The notes under the pieces were generated by a model, which made no database searches, had not been told where the DNA came from, and saw only the letters and a list, made by a program, of their open reading frames with translations. DNA of 64,000 nt, taken from Natrinema amylolyticum. Lineage in GTDB: Archaea; Halobacteriota; Halobacteria; Halobacteriales; Natrialbaceae. Below are positions 26,167 through 35,809 of this stretch, piece by piece. Position 1 is the first letter of the stretch; every line of letters begins with the position of its first letter. Where the stretch lies: positions 806,001 through 870,000 of the forward strand of contig NZ_JAIWPJ010000001.1 of the NCBI RefSeq assembly GCF_020515625.1. Reading direction: 5' to 3'. Made by a program: the position numbers and the translations under genes.

Positions 26167-26556
26167 ATGGCGAAGGATACCGTCAGGTACCCCGACGACG
26201 TGGTCGAAGAGATCGACTCGCTCGTCGAAGACGGTATGTTCGAGAGTAAATCCGAGTTCTATCGCTTCTCCGCGGAGTACGTGCTCACCCTGATCGATTC
26301 CGATCACGAGGTGAAGACCTTCAACTTCGACGAGATCAAGACGGAACTCGATATCAGCGAGGAGGACCACGCCAAAGCGCTCGGGGCCGACGGTGGCACG
26401 TTCTTCCTCGACGCCGTCATCAACGTTCGAAAACACGGGCTTCGCGGCAACTACGAGGCCGCCGAACGGTTCATCGACACTCACTACGACGAGACCGATC
26501 AGGAGTGTATCATCCTCGAGGAACTGCTCGGTACCTACCGCGACGGGTCGGCGTAG
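26167..26556 (+). CDS. Ribbon-helix-helix (CopG-type) DNA-binding protein with C-terminal domain
   Basis: A 129-residue protein: the N-terminal 45 residues form a ribbon-helix-helix (TVRYPDDVVEEIDSLVEDG then SKSEFYRFSAEYVL), followed by an acidic helical domain (KTELDISEEDHAKALG, AERFIDTHYDETDQE). The architecture recalls the longer of the haloarchaeal CdrS/CdrL cell-division regulators, but there is no ftsZ nearby and I cannot confirm orthology. A good TATA element supports the start. Confidence 0.85.
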   Translation: MAKDTVRYPDDVVEEIDSLVEDGMFESKSEFYRFSAEYVLTLIDSDHEVKTFNFDEIKTELDISEEDHAKALGADGGTFFLDAVINVRKHGLRGNYEAAERFIDTHYDETDQECIILEELLGTYRDGSA

Positions 26557-26614
26557 TCGGTCCCGCGTCGCGTCGCTCCGAAACTTCTCGCTCGCGTTCG
26601 TCAGTTCAGGATCG

Positions 26615-28207
26615 TCAGTTCGGATCGAACGGCTCGCCGAGCGCCGCCAGATCGACGTTGTCGTCGACGAGCCGCGCCGCTCGGTCGTACGGCGTCGGGC
26701 CGGTCGCGTTCGGGTCCGTCGACGCCGCGGACGTCGCACGCGTCGGCCGATCGACGCCCGCCGTCGCCGCGACGTGCTCGAGAAACGCCGTTCTGACCGA
26801 GTCGTTGTCGAACAGGCCGTGCAGGTACGTCCCGAGTACCCGCCCGCGGGCCGCGCTCGAGTCACCGAGCGGGCGAGTCACGTCGCCGACGGCCGCCGTT
26901 CGCCCGGCGTGGATCTCGTAGCCCGAGGCGGGACCGTCGGCCCCCGATAGCAGCGGCGACGCGGTCCCGTCGACGGGAACCGTCGTCCGCTCGAGGCGTT
27001 TGTCGCCCTCGAAGCGGGTTTCGACGGGCAGGAGACCGAGTCCGTCGACGACGTCGTCTCCGCCCGTCCCCTCGAGCGCGGCGTTGGTGATCCGCTCGCC
27101 GAGCATCTGATAGCCGCCGCAGACGCCGACGATCGGGCCGTCGAAGGCCGCGAGCGCGTCGGCGAACCCGGCTTCGTGAAGCGCCAGGAGGTCGTCGACC
27201 GTGTTCTTCGTGCCCGGAATGACGACCGCGTCGGCGTCGACGTCCGCGAGCGGATCGTCGGTGAGGTCATCGTCGACCGGGACGTACACCACCGAGACGC
27301 CGGGTTCGTCGGCCAGTGCCTCGAGATCGGTCGCGTTCGAGATCCTGGGTAGCCGCGGAACGGCGATCCGGATCCGTCGGTCGGCGGGAACGCCGTCGTC
27401 CTCGCCGGCGACGCCTCGTTCTTCGGTCCCGGGGAGACCGACGCTGTCCTCCTCGGGGAGGCCCGGGTCGTCGTAGGGCAACACCCCCAGAATCGGGACG
27501 CCGGTCTTCGACTCGATCTCCTCGATACCGGGCTCGAGCAGCGACGGATCCCCCCGGAACTTCGTGATCACCGCACCGACGATGCGCTCGCGAATCTCGT
27601 CGGGGACGAGTTCGATCGTGCCGTAGAGGCTGGCGAAGGCCCCGCCGCGTTCGATGTCGACCAGCAGGAGGATGTCGGCGTCCGCGAAGTGGGCGGTCTC
27701 GACGTTCGCGAGGTCCCGGTCGTGGAGGTTGATCTCGCCGATGCTGCCCGCGCCCTCGGCGACGATCACGTCGTTGTCGGCCGCTAGTCTGCGGTAGGAC
27801 TCCGCGGCGGCCTCGCGTGCTCGCTCCCAGTACTCCTCGTAGTAGGTGCCGGCGGGCACGTGGTCGTGGGCCTCCCCTTGCAACACCAACTGGCTCTCGC
27901 CGTCGCCCCGGGGCTTGAGGAGCACGGGATTGCAGTCCGTGGTCGGCGTCATCCGGGCCGCTCGAGCCTGGACGAACTGCGAGACGCCGATCTCGCCCCA
28001 TCGGCCGCCGTTTCCGTCGTCCGACTCGACGCCCTGCCGGCCGTCCGCGTCCGGCCGAACGACGACGCGAGCGTTGTTGCTCATGTTCTGGCCCTTGAAC
28101 GGCGCGACGTCGATCCCGCGATCCGCGAGTAATCGACAGAGGCCGGCCGCGACCGTCGACTTACCGACGTGGCTCGCGGTTCCGGCGACGAGAAGCGTTC
28201 TGGTCAT
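26615..28207 (-). CDS. cobQ: Cobyric acid synthase (glutamine-hydrolysing)
   Basis: Amidates adenosylcobyrinic acid diamide to cobyric acid in cobalamin synthesis. 530 residues: an N-terminal dethiobiotin-synthetase-like P-loop domain ([38 protein letters not shown]) and a C-terminal class I glutaminase-like domain ([15 protein letters not shown] with the Cys nucleophile, [10 protein letters not shown] with the His). Length is slightly above the bacterial norm because of acidic loops. Cobalamin adenosyltransferase lies 2.4 kb away on the same strand, separated by an ABC exporter pair. Confidence 0.95.
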   Translation of the reverse strand: MTRTLLVAGTASHVGKSTVAAGLCRLLADRGIDVAPFKGQNMSNNARVVVRPDADGRQGVESDDGNGGRWGEIGVSQFVQARAARMTPTTDCNPVLLKPRGDGESQLVLQGEAHDHVPAGTYYEEYWERAREAAAESYRRLAADNDVIVAEGAGSIGEINLHDRDLANVETAHFADADILLLVDIERGGAFASLYGTIELVPDEIRERIVGAVITKFRGDPSLLEPGIEEIESKTGVPILGVLPYDDPGLPEEDSVGLPGTEERGVAGEDDGVPADRRIRIAVPRLPRISNATDLEALADEPGVSVVYVPVDDDLTDDPLADVDADAVVIPGTKNTVDDLLALHEAGFADALAAFDGPIVGVCGGYQMLGERITNAALEGTGGDDVVDGLGLLPVETRFEGDKRLERTTVPVDGTASPLLSGADGPASGYEIHAGRTAAVGDVTRPLGDSSAARGRVLGTYLHGLFDNDSVRTAFLEHVAATAGVDRPTRATSAASTDPNATGPTPYDRAARLVDDNVDLAALGEPFDPN

Positions 28208-28306
28208 CCGCGTTGGGGGTACTCGAGCGGCGGGCAGTATCGTCCTATCGGTTCCGGCTGTTCCGAACGCTACGTTCGAATCGAGAGCGCGGCGCCTCCG
28301 GACGGC

Positions 28307-29791
28307 CTATTCCGTCCGATATCGCGCGTCCCAGCGCGGCCCGGCGCGACTCGAGAGGACGAGTCCGAGGATCCCCATGCCGATGCCGGCGAGCGCGAGG
28401 ACGGCGGCGAGTTCCGCGGACGGGGGAACGACGACGAAGCCGGCGACCAGCGTCGGCACGAGCGGGACGGCGACGCCGACCGTAAACGTCGCGAAGCGGA
28501 CGGCGTCGAAGAGGAACTCGTTGGGGTCGAAGCCGGCGATGTAGACGGTCAGGCCGTAGTAGTACAGCGCGTAGCCGGCCAGCAGCATCGCCCCGACGGC
28601 GGCGTCGACGAGCGTCGCGTCGAACCAGACGACGGCCGCGAGATAGGGCACGGCGACCGCCGGCGCGCCGACCAGGACGAACGCGATCCGTTTCGCGCGG
28701 AAGACGTCCGCGATCGAGACGGGATACGTGAGGTAGGCCTCGAGCGAATCGAACTGGGTCAGCCAGTTGTAGGTCGTAAACGCCGAGAGGCCGAGGACGC
28801 CGCCGAAGAAGATCCCGGGCGCGGGCGCGATGCCGGTGATCGAGTCGACGACGCCGACGAGCGCGGCCACGAGCGCGAGCAGGATGCTCGCGGAGACGAA
28901 CGGCTTCCAGACGCCGCCCGAGGAGCGCGCGAGGTCGAGCAGCGACTTCGTGACCAGCGGTGCGTTCTCGAGCGGGAGCGCCTCACTGAGTCGGGCGAAG
29001 CGGTCGGTGGCGGTCCGCGAGGGACGGCCGTAGGTCGGATCGTAGATCGCGAGCGAGCCCGCCACGAGGACGAGGGTCCCGACGGCCAGTCCGCCGGCGG
29101 TGACCGGAGATCCGGTAATCGGCACGAGGACGGACTGAAGCGCACCCAGCCCGCCGACCGCCCAGCCGCCGACGACGGCGAGCCCGATCCCGAGGCCGAT
29201 CGCCCACGGCGGCACGCCGCGCGTGCGGACGGCGATCAGGGCGACGGTCACGGCCATTCCGACGGTGAAAACGAGACAGAGCGAGAGCCAGAACAGGCCG
29301 ACCGAGAGCGGCGTCGTCGCAGACAGGCCGTCGACCGCGACGCTCCCGAGCGACATGGGCAAGACGAACGCGACCGCGTAAAACAGCCCGTCTTTCAGGA
29401 GGAACGCGCCCAGCAACCGCCGCCGCGAGAGCGGCAGCGTCGTCGACGACGAGAGCAACAGCGACAGCCGCCCGAAGACGTTCTCGAGCATGTCCGACCC
29501 GGCGAAGCCCGCAGTGCCGCTGTAGAGCCCGAAGCCGACGGCGAGGACGTGCAGGCCGCCGACGACCGTCCCGGGCGCGGTGCCGGTCTCGACGAGCGCG
29601 ACTGCTCCGCTCATCGCGAGGACGGCGATTACGAGCGGGAACAGCGCGAACCGCCAGCCGCCGAAGAGCTGGGTGTGCAGTCGCCACTCCTCGCGAAAGA
29701 GGATCGCGAGCAGCCGCGGGGTCGAGAGCCCGGGACCCGATCGGCTCGAGTCCGTCGCGCTCGCGCCGTCAGTCGCATTCGTTCCGGTCAT
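28307..29791 (-). CDS. ABC-2-type exporter permease
   Basis: A 494-residue polytopic membrane protein with about 12 hydrophobic segments, a hydrophilic N-terminus and no nucleotide-binding motif. Its ATG overlaps the stop of the upstream ATP-binding subunit by four bases (ATGA), so the two are co-translated and form one transporter. Substrate unknown; the position between two cobalamin genes does not itself indicate a cobalamin substrate, since uptake systems use a different permease class. Confidence 0.88.
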   Translation of the reverse strand: MTGTNATDGASATDSSRSGPGLSTPRLLAILFREEWRLHTQLFGGWRFALFPLVIAVLAMSGAVALVETGTAPGTVVGGLHVLAVGFGLYSGTAGFAGSDMLENVFGRLSLLLSSSTTLPLSRRRLLGAFLLKDGLFYAVAFVLPMSLGSVAVDGLSATTPLSVGLFWLSLCLVFTVGMAVTVALIAVRTRGVPPWAIGLGIGLAVVGGWAVGGLGALQSVLVPITGSPVTAGGLAVGTLVLVAGSLAIYDPTYGRPSRTATDRFARLSEALPLENAPLVTKSLLDLARSSGGVWKPFVSASILLALVAALVGVVDSITGIAPAPGIFFGGVLGLSAFTTYNWLTQFDSLEAYLTYPVSIADVFRAKRIAFVLVGAPAVAVPYLAAVVWFDATLVDAAVGAMLLAGYALYYYGLTVYIAGFDPNEFLFDAVRFATFTVGVAVPLVPTLVAGFVVVPPSAELAAVLALAGIGMGILGLVLSSRAGPRWDARYRTE

Positions 29792-30540
29792 GCGTCAAGT
29801 TGCTCGAGCGTGGGCGTGTCTCGCGCGCCTTCGCCCTCGACGCGGTCGAGGAAGATATCGAGCAGCGACTCGTCGTCGCCGTCCTCGAGCGAGCGTTCGG
29901 TCACGAGCTGACCGTCGGCGACGATGCCGACGCGGGTACAGATCTCCTCGGCGACGTCGATGTTGTGTGTCGAGACGAAGACGGCGTTGTCGCCGGCCGC
30001 GTAGGAGACGAGAAAGCGCTTGACCTGTTCCTGAACGAGCGGGTCGAGGTTCGCCAGCGGTTCGTCGATGAAGACTACATCGGGTTCGTGGACGAACGCC
30101 TGTGCGATCATCACTTTCTGTTGTTGCCCCCGGGAGAGATCGGTGTGCAGCGTGTCGAGTTTGTTCTCGAAGCCGAGCCGCTCGGCCCAGATGTCGGTCT
30201 GCGCCGCGATCCAGTCGGAATCGAGCTCCCGAACTTCGCCGACGAACTCGAGGTACTCGCGCGGCGTGAGAAAGCTCGGCGGCGATTCCTGTTCCGGCAG
30301 GATGCCGACCTTCCGGCGCGTCTCGATGGGGTCGGCGACCGGATCGGTCCCGAGGACGCTCACGTCGCCCGCATCCGGCTCGATCTGGCCGGTCAAGACC
30401 CGGATCGTGGTGGTCTTACCGGCACCGTTCGGGCCGAGAAAGCCGTACAGCTCTCCCCGGTCGACGTCGAACTCCATTCCATCCACAGCGTTGACGGATC
30501 CGTAGGACTTCCGCAGCCCGTCTACTCGAATGACACCCAT
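29788..30540 (-). CDS. ABC transporter ATP-binding protein
   Basis: A 250-residue ATPase of a DrrA/CcmA-like exporter. Walker A GPNGAGKTTT near residue 38, Q-loop region GILPEQESP, signature LSRGQQQKV, Walker B VVFIDEPLANLD, H-loop VSTHN. The start is the ATG of MGVIRVDGLRKSYG at 30540; the frame continues far upstream only as a shadow of the adenosyltransferase gene. Pairs with the permease gene that overlaps its stop codon. Confidence 0.95.
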   Translation of the reverse strand: MGVIRVDGLRKSYGSVNAVDGMEFDVDRGELYGFLGPNGAGKTTTIRVLTGQIEPDAGDVSVLGTDPVADPIETRRKVGILPEQESPPSFLTPREYLEFVGEVRELDSDWIAAQTDIWAERLGFENKLDTLHTDLSRGQQQKVMIAQAFVHEPDVVFIDEPLANLDPLVQEQVKRFLVSYAAGDNAVFVSTHNIDVAEEICTRVGIVADGQLVTERSLEDGDDESLLDIFLDRVEGEGARDTPTLEQLDA

Positions 30541-30638
30541 TGACTGCCGAGTCTTTCTCAGTATCTGATAATAACTGTGTTGATAGGGAAATAGTGACAG
30601 CCGGACCCGTGCGCGATAGAGCGCTCGCAGCGAGCCGG

Positions 30639-31328
30639 TCAGAACTCGGTTCCCCGTCGCGCCCGCTGGCCGTCGTCGATCGGATGTTTCACCTTCCGGA
30701 CGTTCGTGATCAGGTCCGCACGGTCCGCGAGGTAGTCGGGTTCCGTGTGACTCCCCGACAGCACCAGTTCGAGGTCGTCCGGCTTCGCGTCGATGAGGTC
30801 GTGCACGTCCGCTTCCGAGAGCAGGCCTCGGTCGGCGGCGTAGAGCACCTCGTCGAGGATCAGCATGTGGACCCCCGCCTCCGGCTCCGCGTCGAGATCG
30901 ATCGGTTCGCCGAGGTCGGTCTCCTCGGCCGCCTCGAGCAACTCGTGAGCGCGCTCGAGGCCGGCCCGCGCCTCGGCCTCGTGTTGGTCCTCGTCGCTCC
31001 CGTCTTCCATGCCGTGCCAGCCGTAGTGGCCAAGGTTCTCGTAGCTGATTCCCGGTAGGGCGGCGATGGCGTTGTACTCGCCGCGAACGGCGTCGACGCT
31101 CGAGGCCCCGCCTTTCATGAACTGGAGCATGTGGACGCGGTAGCCGTGGCCGGCGGCCCGCATCCCCATGCCGAGCGTGGCCGTCGTCTTCCCCTTTCCG
31201 TCGCCCCACCAGACCTGTACGAGGCCGAACTCCTCGGGGGCGGCAGGGTCGATCCGCTCGGCCTCGGGCGTTCGTCCCTGTCCGGGCGTGTTCTCGACCG
31301 TGGACTCGGACGTCCGATCGTCGCTCAT
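30639..31328 (-). CDS. cobA: Cob(I)yrinic acid a,c-diamide adenosyltransferase (CobA/CobO type)
   Basis: Transfers the adenosyl group from ATP to cobalt. 229 residues from the ATG of MSDDRTSES; a disordered N-terminus of about 35 residues, then VWWGDGKGKTTATLGMGMRA (P-loop), HMLQFMKGG, LILDEVLYAADRGLL, and LVLSGSHTEPDYLADRADLI, all typical of the CobA family. In-frame ATGs further upstream (31355) are possible but the added residues look like untranslated leader. Divergent from a winged-helix gene across about 130 bp. Confidence 0.94.
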   Translation of the reverse strand: MSDDRTSESTVENTPGQGRTPEAERIDPAAPEEFGLVQVWWGDGKGKTTATLGMGMRAAGHGYRVHMLQFMKGGASSVDAVRGEYNAIAALPGISYENLGHYGWHGMEDGSDEDQHEAEARAGLERAHELLEAAEETDLGEPIDLDAEPEAGVHMLILDEVLYAADRGLLSEADVHDLIDAKPDDLELVLSGSHTEPDYLADRADLITNVRKVKHPIDDGQRARRGTEF

Positions 31329-31461
31329 ACCCGTGCCCTCGGGCCGATCGCACATGTAGTTGCCCCATCGATTCGTCAGGTCGCGAATCGGTCCGTTTCG
31401 GTCCGGTGACACCATTAACCAAACGTGTCTTTAGTCCGCGCTCCTAACGTCGCTGCACCCA

Positions 31462-31821
31462 ATGTCACTCGAGTTCTCCTCGTCCGGCGAGACTCCCGGG
31501 TTCGAGTGCGTCATCGGCGCGCTCGACGACGAAGTGTGCCGGGAGATCATCGCGGTACTCGAGGAGCCGATGACGGTCGAGGACATCGCCGAGGCGACGG
31601 ATCGGCCGCTCTCGACGACCTACCGCAAACTCGACTGTCTGACCGACGCCGGACTCGCCGAGGAGGCCGTCGGCGTCCGTGAGGGTCGCCACCGGAAGTC
31701 GCGATACGTTGCCAACCTCGACGGGATTTCGATCGTCCTCGACGACGACAACGAGTTGCGCGTCGATATCGAGCGCTCGACGGAGTTCGGCATCTGGTCG
31801 GAACTCCAGCGAGAGTTCTGA
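31462..31821 (+). CDS. Winged-helix regulator, ArsR-like
   Basis: A 119-residue protein: VIGALDDEVCREIIAVLEEP, VEDIAEATDRPLSTTYRKLD, LTDAGLAEEAVGVREGRHRK, then a short beta tail. This is a standard winged-helix repressor fold without obvious metal-binding cysteines. Divergent from the cobalamin adenosyltransferase gene, which it might regulate; that is inference from position only. A hairpin follows the stop. Confidence 0.87.
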   Translation: MSLEFSSSGETPGFECVIGALDDEVCREIIAVLEEPMTVEDIAEATDRPLSTTYRKLDCLTDAGLAEEAVGVREGRHRKSRYVANLDGISIVLDDDNELRVDIERSTEFGIWSELQREF

Positions 31822-31852
31822 GGCGTGCTCTCTTCGAACAGCGAGAGAAGCC

Positions 31853-31870
31853 CGCCGTTTACGGCGGGCG
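31853..31870 (+). terminator. Hairpin terminator between convergent genes
   Basis: CCCGCCGTTTACGGCGGG: a 7-bp stem with a 4-nt loop, 32 bp past the winged-helix stop and just before the end of the oppositely oriented ADP-ribosylglycohydrolase gene, so it may serve both. Confidence 0.55.
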
Positions 31871-31876
31871 AGGACG

Positions 31877-32800
31877 TCACCGCTCGCTCGGCTCTACTTC
31901 GGCGAGTCGGTCCGCGAGTTCCCGCCGTTCCGCCCGTCCCGCCACGTTCGTCAGCCACCGCTCCGGCAGCGCGCCCGCGCCGAACCGCGCTCCCGCGACG
32001 GCACCCGCGACCGCGCCGATCGTGTCCGCGTCCCCGCCTTCGTTGACCGCACCGACGACCGCCGTCTCGAGATCCGACGCCGTCAGCGCGTGATAGAGCG
32101 CCGTCCGGAGCGTCTCGACGGCGTCGTTCTCGGGAACCAGACTATCGGGATCGACGTTTTCAGGTATCGGCTCGAGTCGGTCGACCAGTTCAGGTGGTGC
32201 ATCGTCGGAGAGCGCCGCGAGCGCGGTCTCGAGCGGGCGTTCATCCCCCTCGAGCACGGCGGCGATCGTCAGATTCAGCGCGGCACAGCCGTGGACGCAG
32301 CGCGGATCGGCGTGTGTCACCCGTGAGGACTCGCAGCTCACCCGCTCGAGTGCCTCGCGGTCGTCGGCGTAGGCGATCGCGAGCGGCGCACAGCGCATCA
32401 CGCTGCCGTTCGTCGCTTTCCGCCCCGGTGACTTCGCCGCTCTGGCGGCCTCGGCCGCCTCGAGCGGCGGAGTGCCGTCCGCGATGCGACGGAGCGCCTC
32501 GGTCGTCGTGCCGCCGATCCCGAACGGCCCGCTCTCGTACCAGTCGACCAGCCGCGCCGCGAAGTCGTCCCGATCGAACCCGTCGCACGCGAGGAGGCTT
32601 CGAGCGAGAATCGTCGCGAGTTCCGTGTCGTCGGTCACCGTCCCCGGTGGTTTACCGTGGGTCCCGTCGCCGACGAACGACTCGAGGGTACCGTGCTCGC
32701 GGGCGATTCGCTCGGCCGGCCAGCCCTCGACGGGACGGCCGAGCGCGTCGCCACAGGACAGGCCGAGGAGGGCGACCCTCGCACGGTCTCGATCGACCAT
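31877..32800 (-). CDS. ADP-ribosylglycohydrolase family protein
   Basis: Hydrolyses ADP-ribose-type N- or O-glycosidic bonds using a dinuclear Mg site. 307 residues; N-terminal LLGLSCGDALGRPVEGW, metal motif TVTDDTELATILARSLL, NGSVMRCAPLAIAY, and C-terminal AVNEGGDADTIGAVAGAVAGA holding the second metal cluster. All expected acidic ligands are present. The protein target (ADP-ribosylated protein, or a DraG-like role) is not shown by context. Confidence 0.93.
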   Translation of the reverse strand: MVDRDRARVALLGLSCGDALGRPVEGWPAERIAREHGTLESFVGDGTHGKPPGTVTDDTELATILARSLLACDGFDRDDFAARLVDWYESGPFGIGGTTTEALRRIADGTPPLEAAEAARAAKSPGRKATNGSVMRCAPLAIAYADDREALERVSCESSRVTHADPRCVHGCAALNLTIAAVLEGDERPLETALAALSDDAPPELVDRLEPIPENVDPDSLVPENDAVETLRTALYHALTASDLETAVVGAVNEGGDADTIGAVAGAVAGARFGAGALPERWLTNVAGRAERRELADRLAEVEPSER

Positions 32801-32877
32801 ATCGGCGGTACGGTCGGCTCCGCCTTCAGCGCTGTCCTGGCCGCGACGACGATGGTACGAATCGTCGCCGCCGAGCG

Positions 32878-34104
32878 CTACGTCCCGACGAGATCGGCGT
32901 CCGTCGGCCCCTGTCCGTCGAACTCCCGGACGTACTCGTCGAGTCGCTCGGGATCCGACGCGCCCGGCAGTCGCTCGTCCGCAGTGGAACAGTCGGCGTC
33001 GACCCCGAGCCGGTCGCAGACGAGGTCCGCAGTCGCCTCGGCCATCCGGCGGTAGGTCGTCAGCTTCCCGCCGACGACGCTACAGCAGTTCGCGACGCCC
33101 TCGTCGGCGTGATCGAGGAGATGAAAGCCCCGCGAGATCCCGCGGCCGCCGCGGGCGGCCTCCTCTGGTTCGTACAGCGGGCGGACGCCCCACCACGTCC
33201 TGACGCGGGGAGCGTCGGCCACCGGTGGAAGCATCGCGGCGCACTCCCGGACCGTTTCCGCGACCTCCCACTCGGCCCGCTCGTAGTCGTCCGGATCGTC
33301 GACCGGCACGCTCGTCGTGCCGAGGACGACCTCGCCGTCGTGGGGAACGATGATATCGCCGTCGTCGGGCTCGCGACACCGGTTGAGGACCGGCTCGATG
33401 CCGTCGTACTCGACCGAGATCATGACGCCGCGGGTCGGCCGCATCTCGACGGTGAGACCCGCCATGTCGGCGATATGACCGGCGTGGGGGCCGGTCGCGT
33501 TCACGACGTAGTTCGGCCGCACCGTTTCGTCAGCGTCGCCGCCGAGCGCGACCGCCGTCACCTGCTCGTCCTCGACGGTCACGTCCGTGACCGGTGCGTG
33601 CGTACGGATTCGCGCGCCGTGCTCGCGGGCATCGGCCGCGTTGGCGGCGACCAGCCGAGAGGGGACGACGACGCCGTCCGGGACCCACATCGCTCGATCG
33701 ACGTCATCGGCGAGGGTCGGGACCGCTTCGCGGGCGGCGTCTCCGCTGACGACCTCGGTCTCGATTCCCGCGTCCTCGCAGGCGTCGCGCTTCGCCTCGA
33801 AGTACGCCCGATCGTCGTCCGCGAGTTGGACGAAGAGCCCGCGGGTCTCTCGGACGCACGCGCCGCCGATTCGGCGCAGGATTCGGTTCTCCTCGAGACA
33901 CTCCCTGGCCTCCGGACCGTCGGCCTCGGCGTAGCGAGCCCCGCTGTGAAGCAGGCCGTGGGATCGGCCCGACGTGCCCGACGAGAGCCCCTCCCGGTCG
34001 ACCAGCGTGACGTCGACGCCTCTGCGCGCGAGGTCCCTGGCGATCCCCGCCCCGGTGGCACCGCCCCCGATCACGAGGGCGTCCGCGTCCGTTCGGCTGT
34101 CCAT
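32878..34104 (-). CDS. GlpA/GlpD-like FAD-dependent glycerol-3-phosphate dehydrogenase, short form
   Basis: DAO-family flavoprotein, 408 residues. N-terminal FAD dinucleotide fold ALVIGGGATGAGIARDLA, then RSHGLLHSGARYA, the substrate-domain VVNATGPHAGHIADMAG, and the C-terminal SVVGGKLTTYRRMAEATADL that is diagnostic of GlpA/GlpD. It stops about 30 residues after that block, so it lacks the roughly 150-residue C-terminal BFD-like iron-sulfur domain found in full GlpA. No GlpB, GlpC or glycerol kinase gene is adjacent. It could be a GlpA paralogue with another electron acceptor or a different 2-hydroxy-acid substrate. Confidence 0.8.
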   Translation of the reverse strand: MDSRTDADALVIGGGATGAGIARDLARRGVDVTLVDREGLSSGTSGRSHGLLHSGARYAEADGPEARECLEENRILRRIGGACVRETRGLFVQLADDDRAYFEAKRDACEDAGIETEVVSGDAAREAVPTLADDVDRAMWVPDGVVVPSRLVAANAADAREHGARIRTHAPVTDVTVEDEQVTAVALGGDADETVRPNYVVNATGPHAGHIADMAGLTVEMRPTRGVMISVEYDGIEPVLNRCREPDDGDIIVPHDGEVVLGTTSVPVDDPDDYERAEWEVAETVRECAAMLPPVADAPRVRTWWGVRPLYEPEEAARGGRGISRGFHLLDHADEGVANCCSVVGGKLTTYRRMAEATADLVCDRLGVDADCSTADERLPGASDPERLDEYVREFDGQGPTDADLVGT

Positions 34105-34261
34105 AGTCGATCGACGGCTCCCAGACGGACGTACCTTTCACCGGTGTGGTTCGGTGCTGTCACTGTGGCGTTCGGTGGGGCGATCAGTCGGCGAAAACGG
34201 GGACATCACGCGCCGAGGCTCGCAGCCGCGCCGCGATCGGTCCGCGAAGGGACCTCCAGCA

Positions 34262-34687
34262 TTACGGACTGTACTCTGGCGACTGGGCTTCGATCGTGTC
34301 GGCGACGTTCTCGAGTTCCTCGCCGATCGTCGCGACCAGGTCGTCGAGCGTCGCGATGCCCGCTAATTCGCCGTCGTCGTCGACGACCGGGAACCGGCGG
34401 ACGTTGTTGTCGCGGATCGCCTCCGAGATCGTGATCGGATCGTCGTCCTCGTGGACCGTTACCGGGTTTTCGGTCATCACGTCCTCGACCGACGCCGACC
34501 CGACGTCGTCGTGGTCGTGGATCGCGAGCGCCGCGTCGCGGTCGGTGAGCATTCCGATCGGTTCGTCGTCTTCGGTGACGACGATCGAGCCGACGTTTTC
34601 CTCCTCGAGCGTCGCCGTGATCTCCTCGAGCTGGCTGTCCGGACTCGTCGTGACGACGTCCTGGGGACCGAGTTTGCCGATGGACAT
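34262..34687 (-). CDS. Two-CBS-domain protein
   Basis: A 141-residue protein made of a CBS pair: VVTTSPDSQLEEITATLEEE with IGMLTDRDAA, then VEDVMTENPVTVHEDD with IRDNNVRRFPVVDDDG and IATLDDLVA. CBS pairs bind adenine nucleotides and sense energy status. Standalone, so its partner is unknown. It begins MSIGKLGPQDV. Confidence 0.93.
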   Translation of the reverse strand: MSIGKLGPQDVVTTSPDSQLEEITATLEEENVGSIVVTEDDEPIGMLTDRDAALAIHDHDDVGSASVEDVMTENPVTVHEDDDPITISEAIRDNNVRRFPVVDDDGELAGIATLDDLVATIGEELENVADTIEAQSPEYSP

Positions 34688-34789
34688 GGTTCGGTTCGAA
34701 CGACTCCGGGACTGCTATTCAAACGGGTCCTTTCACACGAAACTGATCGCGGTCGACCGCACGAAACTCGGCTCGTTACCCGCGTTTCG

Positions 34790-35809
34790 CTACCGATAAC
34801 CGAGCACTCGGAGCTTCTCCGTCACCTCCTCCTCGTCCATGCGAACGGACTCGACCGGTGCCTCTTCGACGATCCGTCTCCGGTCGTCCGCGTCGACGAC
34901 GTGCCAGGGAACGCGTCGCAGCGATTCGTTCGCTAGGTACTCGAAGTGCCCGTACTTGCGGCTCGTAAAGGGAAACAGCCGTTCGCCGAGGAGTTCGCCG
35001 TGATCGGCGGAGATGACGGATTTCCCGTCCACCTCTCGGATCAGCCGGTCGGCGTAGGGGAGGACGATCTCGAGGGTTTCCGCGTACGCTTGCCGCAGAT
35101 CGGTGACGTCGATATCAAACGCGTCGTCCTCGATGATCTCGTAGAGCTGTACGTTCAGCGCGCCGAACCGATCCCCTCGGCCGCCGCGGGACACCGACGA
35201 GAGATCGCGCTGGGATGCGATCCGCTGGTAGATCTCGAGCCCGGTCTCGCCGATGAGCGGGACGTGGGGCTGCAGGAAGTGAACGATCAGCCGTTTGTTG
35301 GGGTGTCGCTCGTGGGCCTCGAGCGCCGTCTCGACGACGGTTTCCGGGTCGATCACGTAACTGTCTGCCAGGAGATCGGGGTCGAAGATGTCGGCCGCGT
35401 CGACGGCCGCCGACTCCGCGACCGGCTCCGGCGGCACCGGATAGATCGCATGAAACACGTCGTCGTCGATATCGGCCGTGAAGGCGTTACCGCTGACGTA
35501 GACGGTGTCGTGGTGTTCTCTCTCCGCGAAGTTCGCGTCGATCCACCCCGGGCTGCTCGAGCCGGCGGACAACCGCGACTCGAGGCGCCCGTCGATCCAG
35601 TTCATCTCGGCGAAGAAGTCGTATCGACAGGCGTCGAGTACGAGGAGCGTGTCCCAGTCCTCGTCCATGACGTCGGTACCGCTCCCGTGGCGGAGTTCGA
35701 AGAGCTCTCGGTGGGCGGACCAGAGGTACTTACAGAGCTCCGTCCAGACGAGTTGTGGTTCCCGGATTCCCTTGCGAACGCTCTGTAACGAGTATTTCGT
35801 AAACGGCAT
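34790..35809 (-). CDS. Sulfatase/alkaline-phosphatase-like hydrolase
   Basis: A 339-residue protein related to haloarchaeal sulfatase-like hydrolases. Key metal-binding patterns of the alkaline-phosphatase superfamily are visible: DTLLVLDACRYDFF near residue 50 (Asp-Ala-Cys, where sulfatases place the modified Cys/Ser region), HFLQPHVPLIG, and VISADHGELLGE. There is no signal peptide, so it acts in the cytoplasm or is membrane-associated. Relatives often sit in cell-surface glycosylation clusters; none is nearby here. The start is the ATG of MPFTKYSLQ at 35809, ten codons into the open frame. Confidence 0.82.
   Translation of the reverse strand: MPFTKYSLQSVRKGIREPQLVWTELCKYLWSAHRELFELRHGSGTDVMDEDWDTLLVLDACRYDFFAEMNWIDGRLESRLSAGSSSPGWIDANFAEREHHDTVYVSGNAFTADIDDDVFHAIYPVPPEPVAESAAVDAADIFDPDLLADSYVIDPETVVETALEAHERHPNKRLIVHFLQPHVPLIGETGLEIYQRIASQRDLSSVSRGGRGDRFGALNVQLYEIIEDDAFDIDVTDLRQAYAETLEIVLPYADRLIREVDGKSVISADHGELLGERLFPFTSRKYGHFEYLANESLRRVPWHVVDADDRRRIVEEAPVESVRMDEEEVTEKLRVLGYR

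Noticed and set aside
28169-29911. 580-residue plus-strand open frame
   Set aside because: Antisense to the ABC permease; Arg/Glu/Asp/Gly-rich low-complexity translation typical of shadows.
31462-31821. Winged-helix protein as a cobalamin-specific regulator
   Set aside because: Only divergent position suggests it; no operator or ligand motif visible, so the specific role was not claimed.
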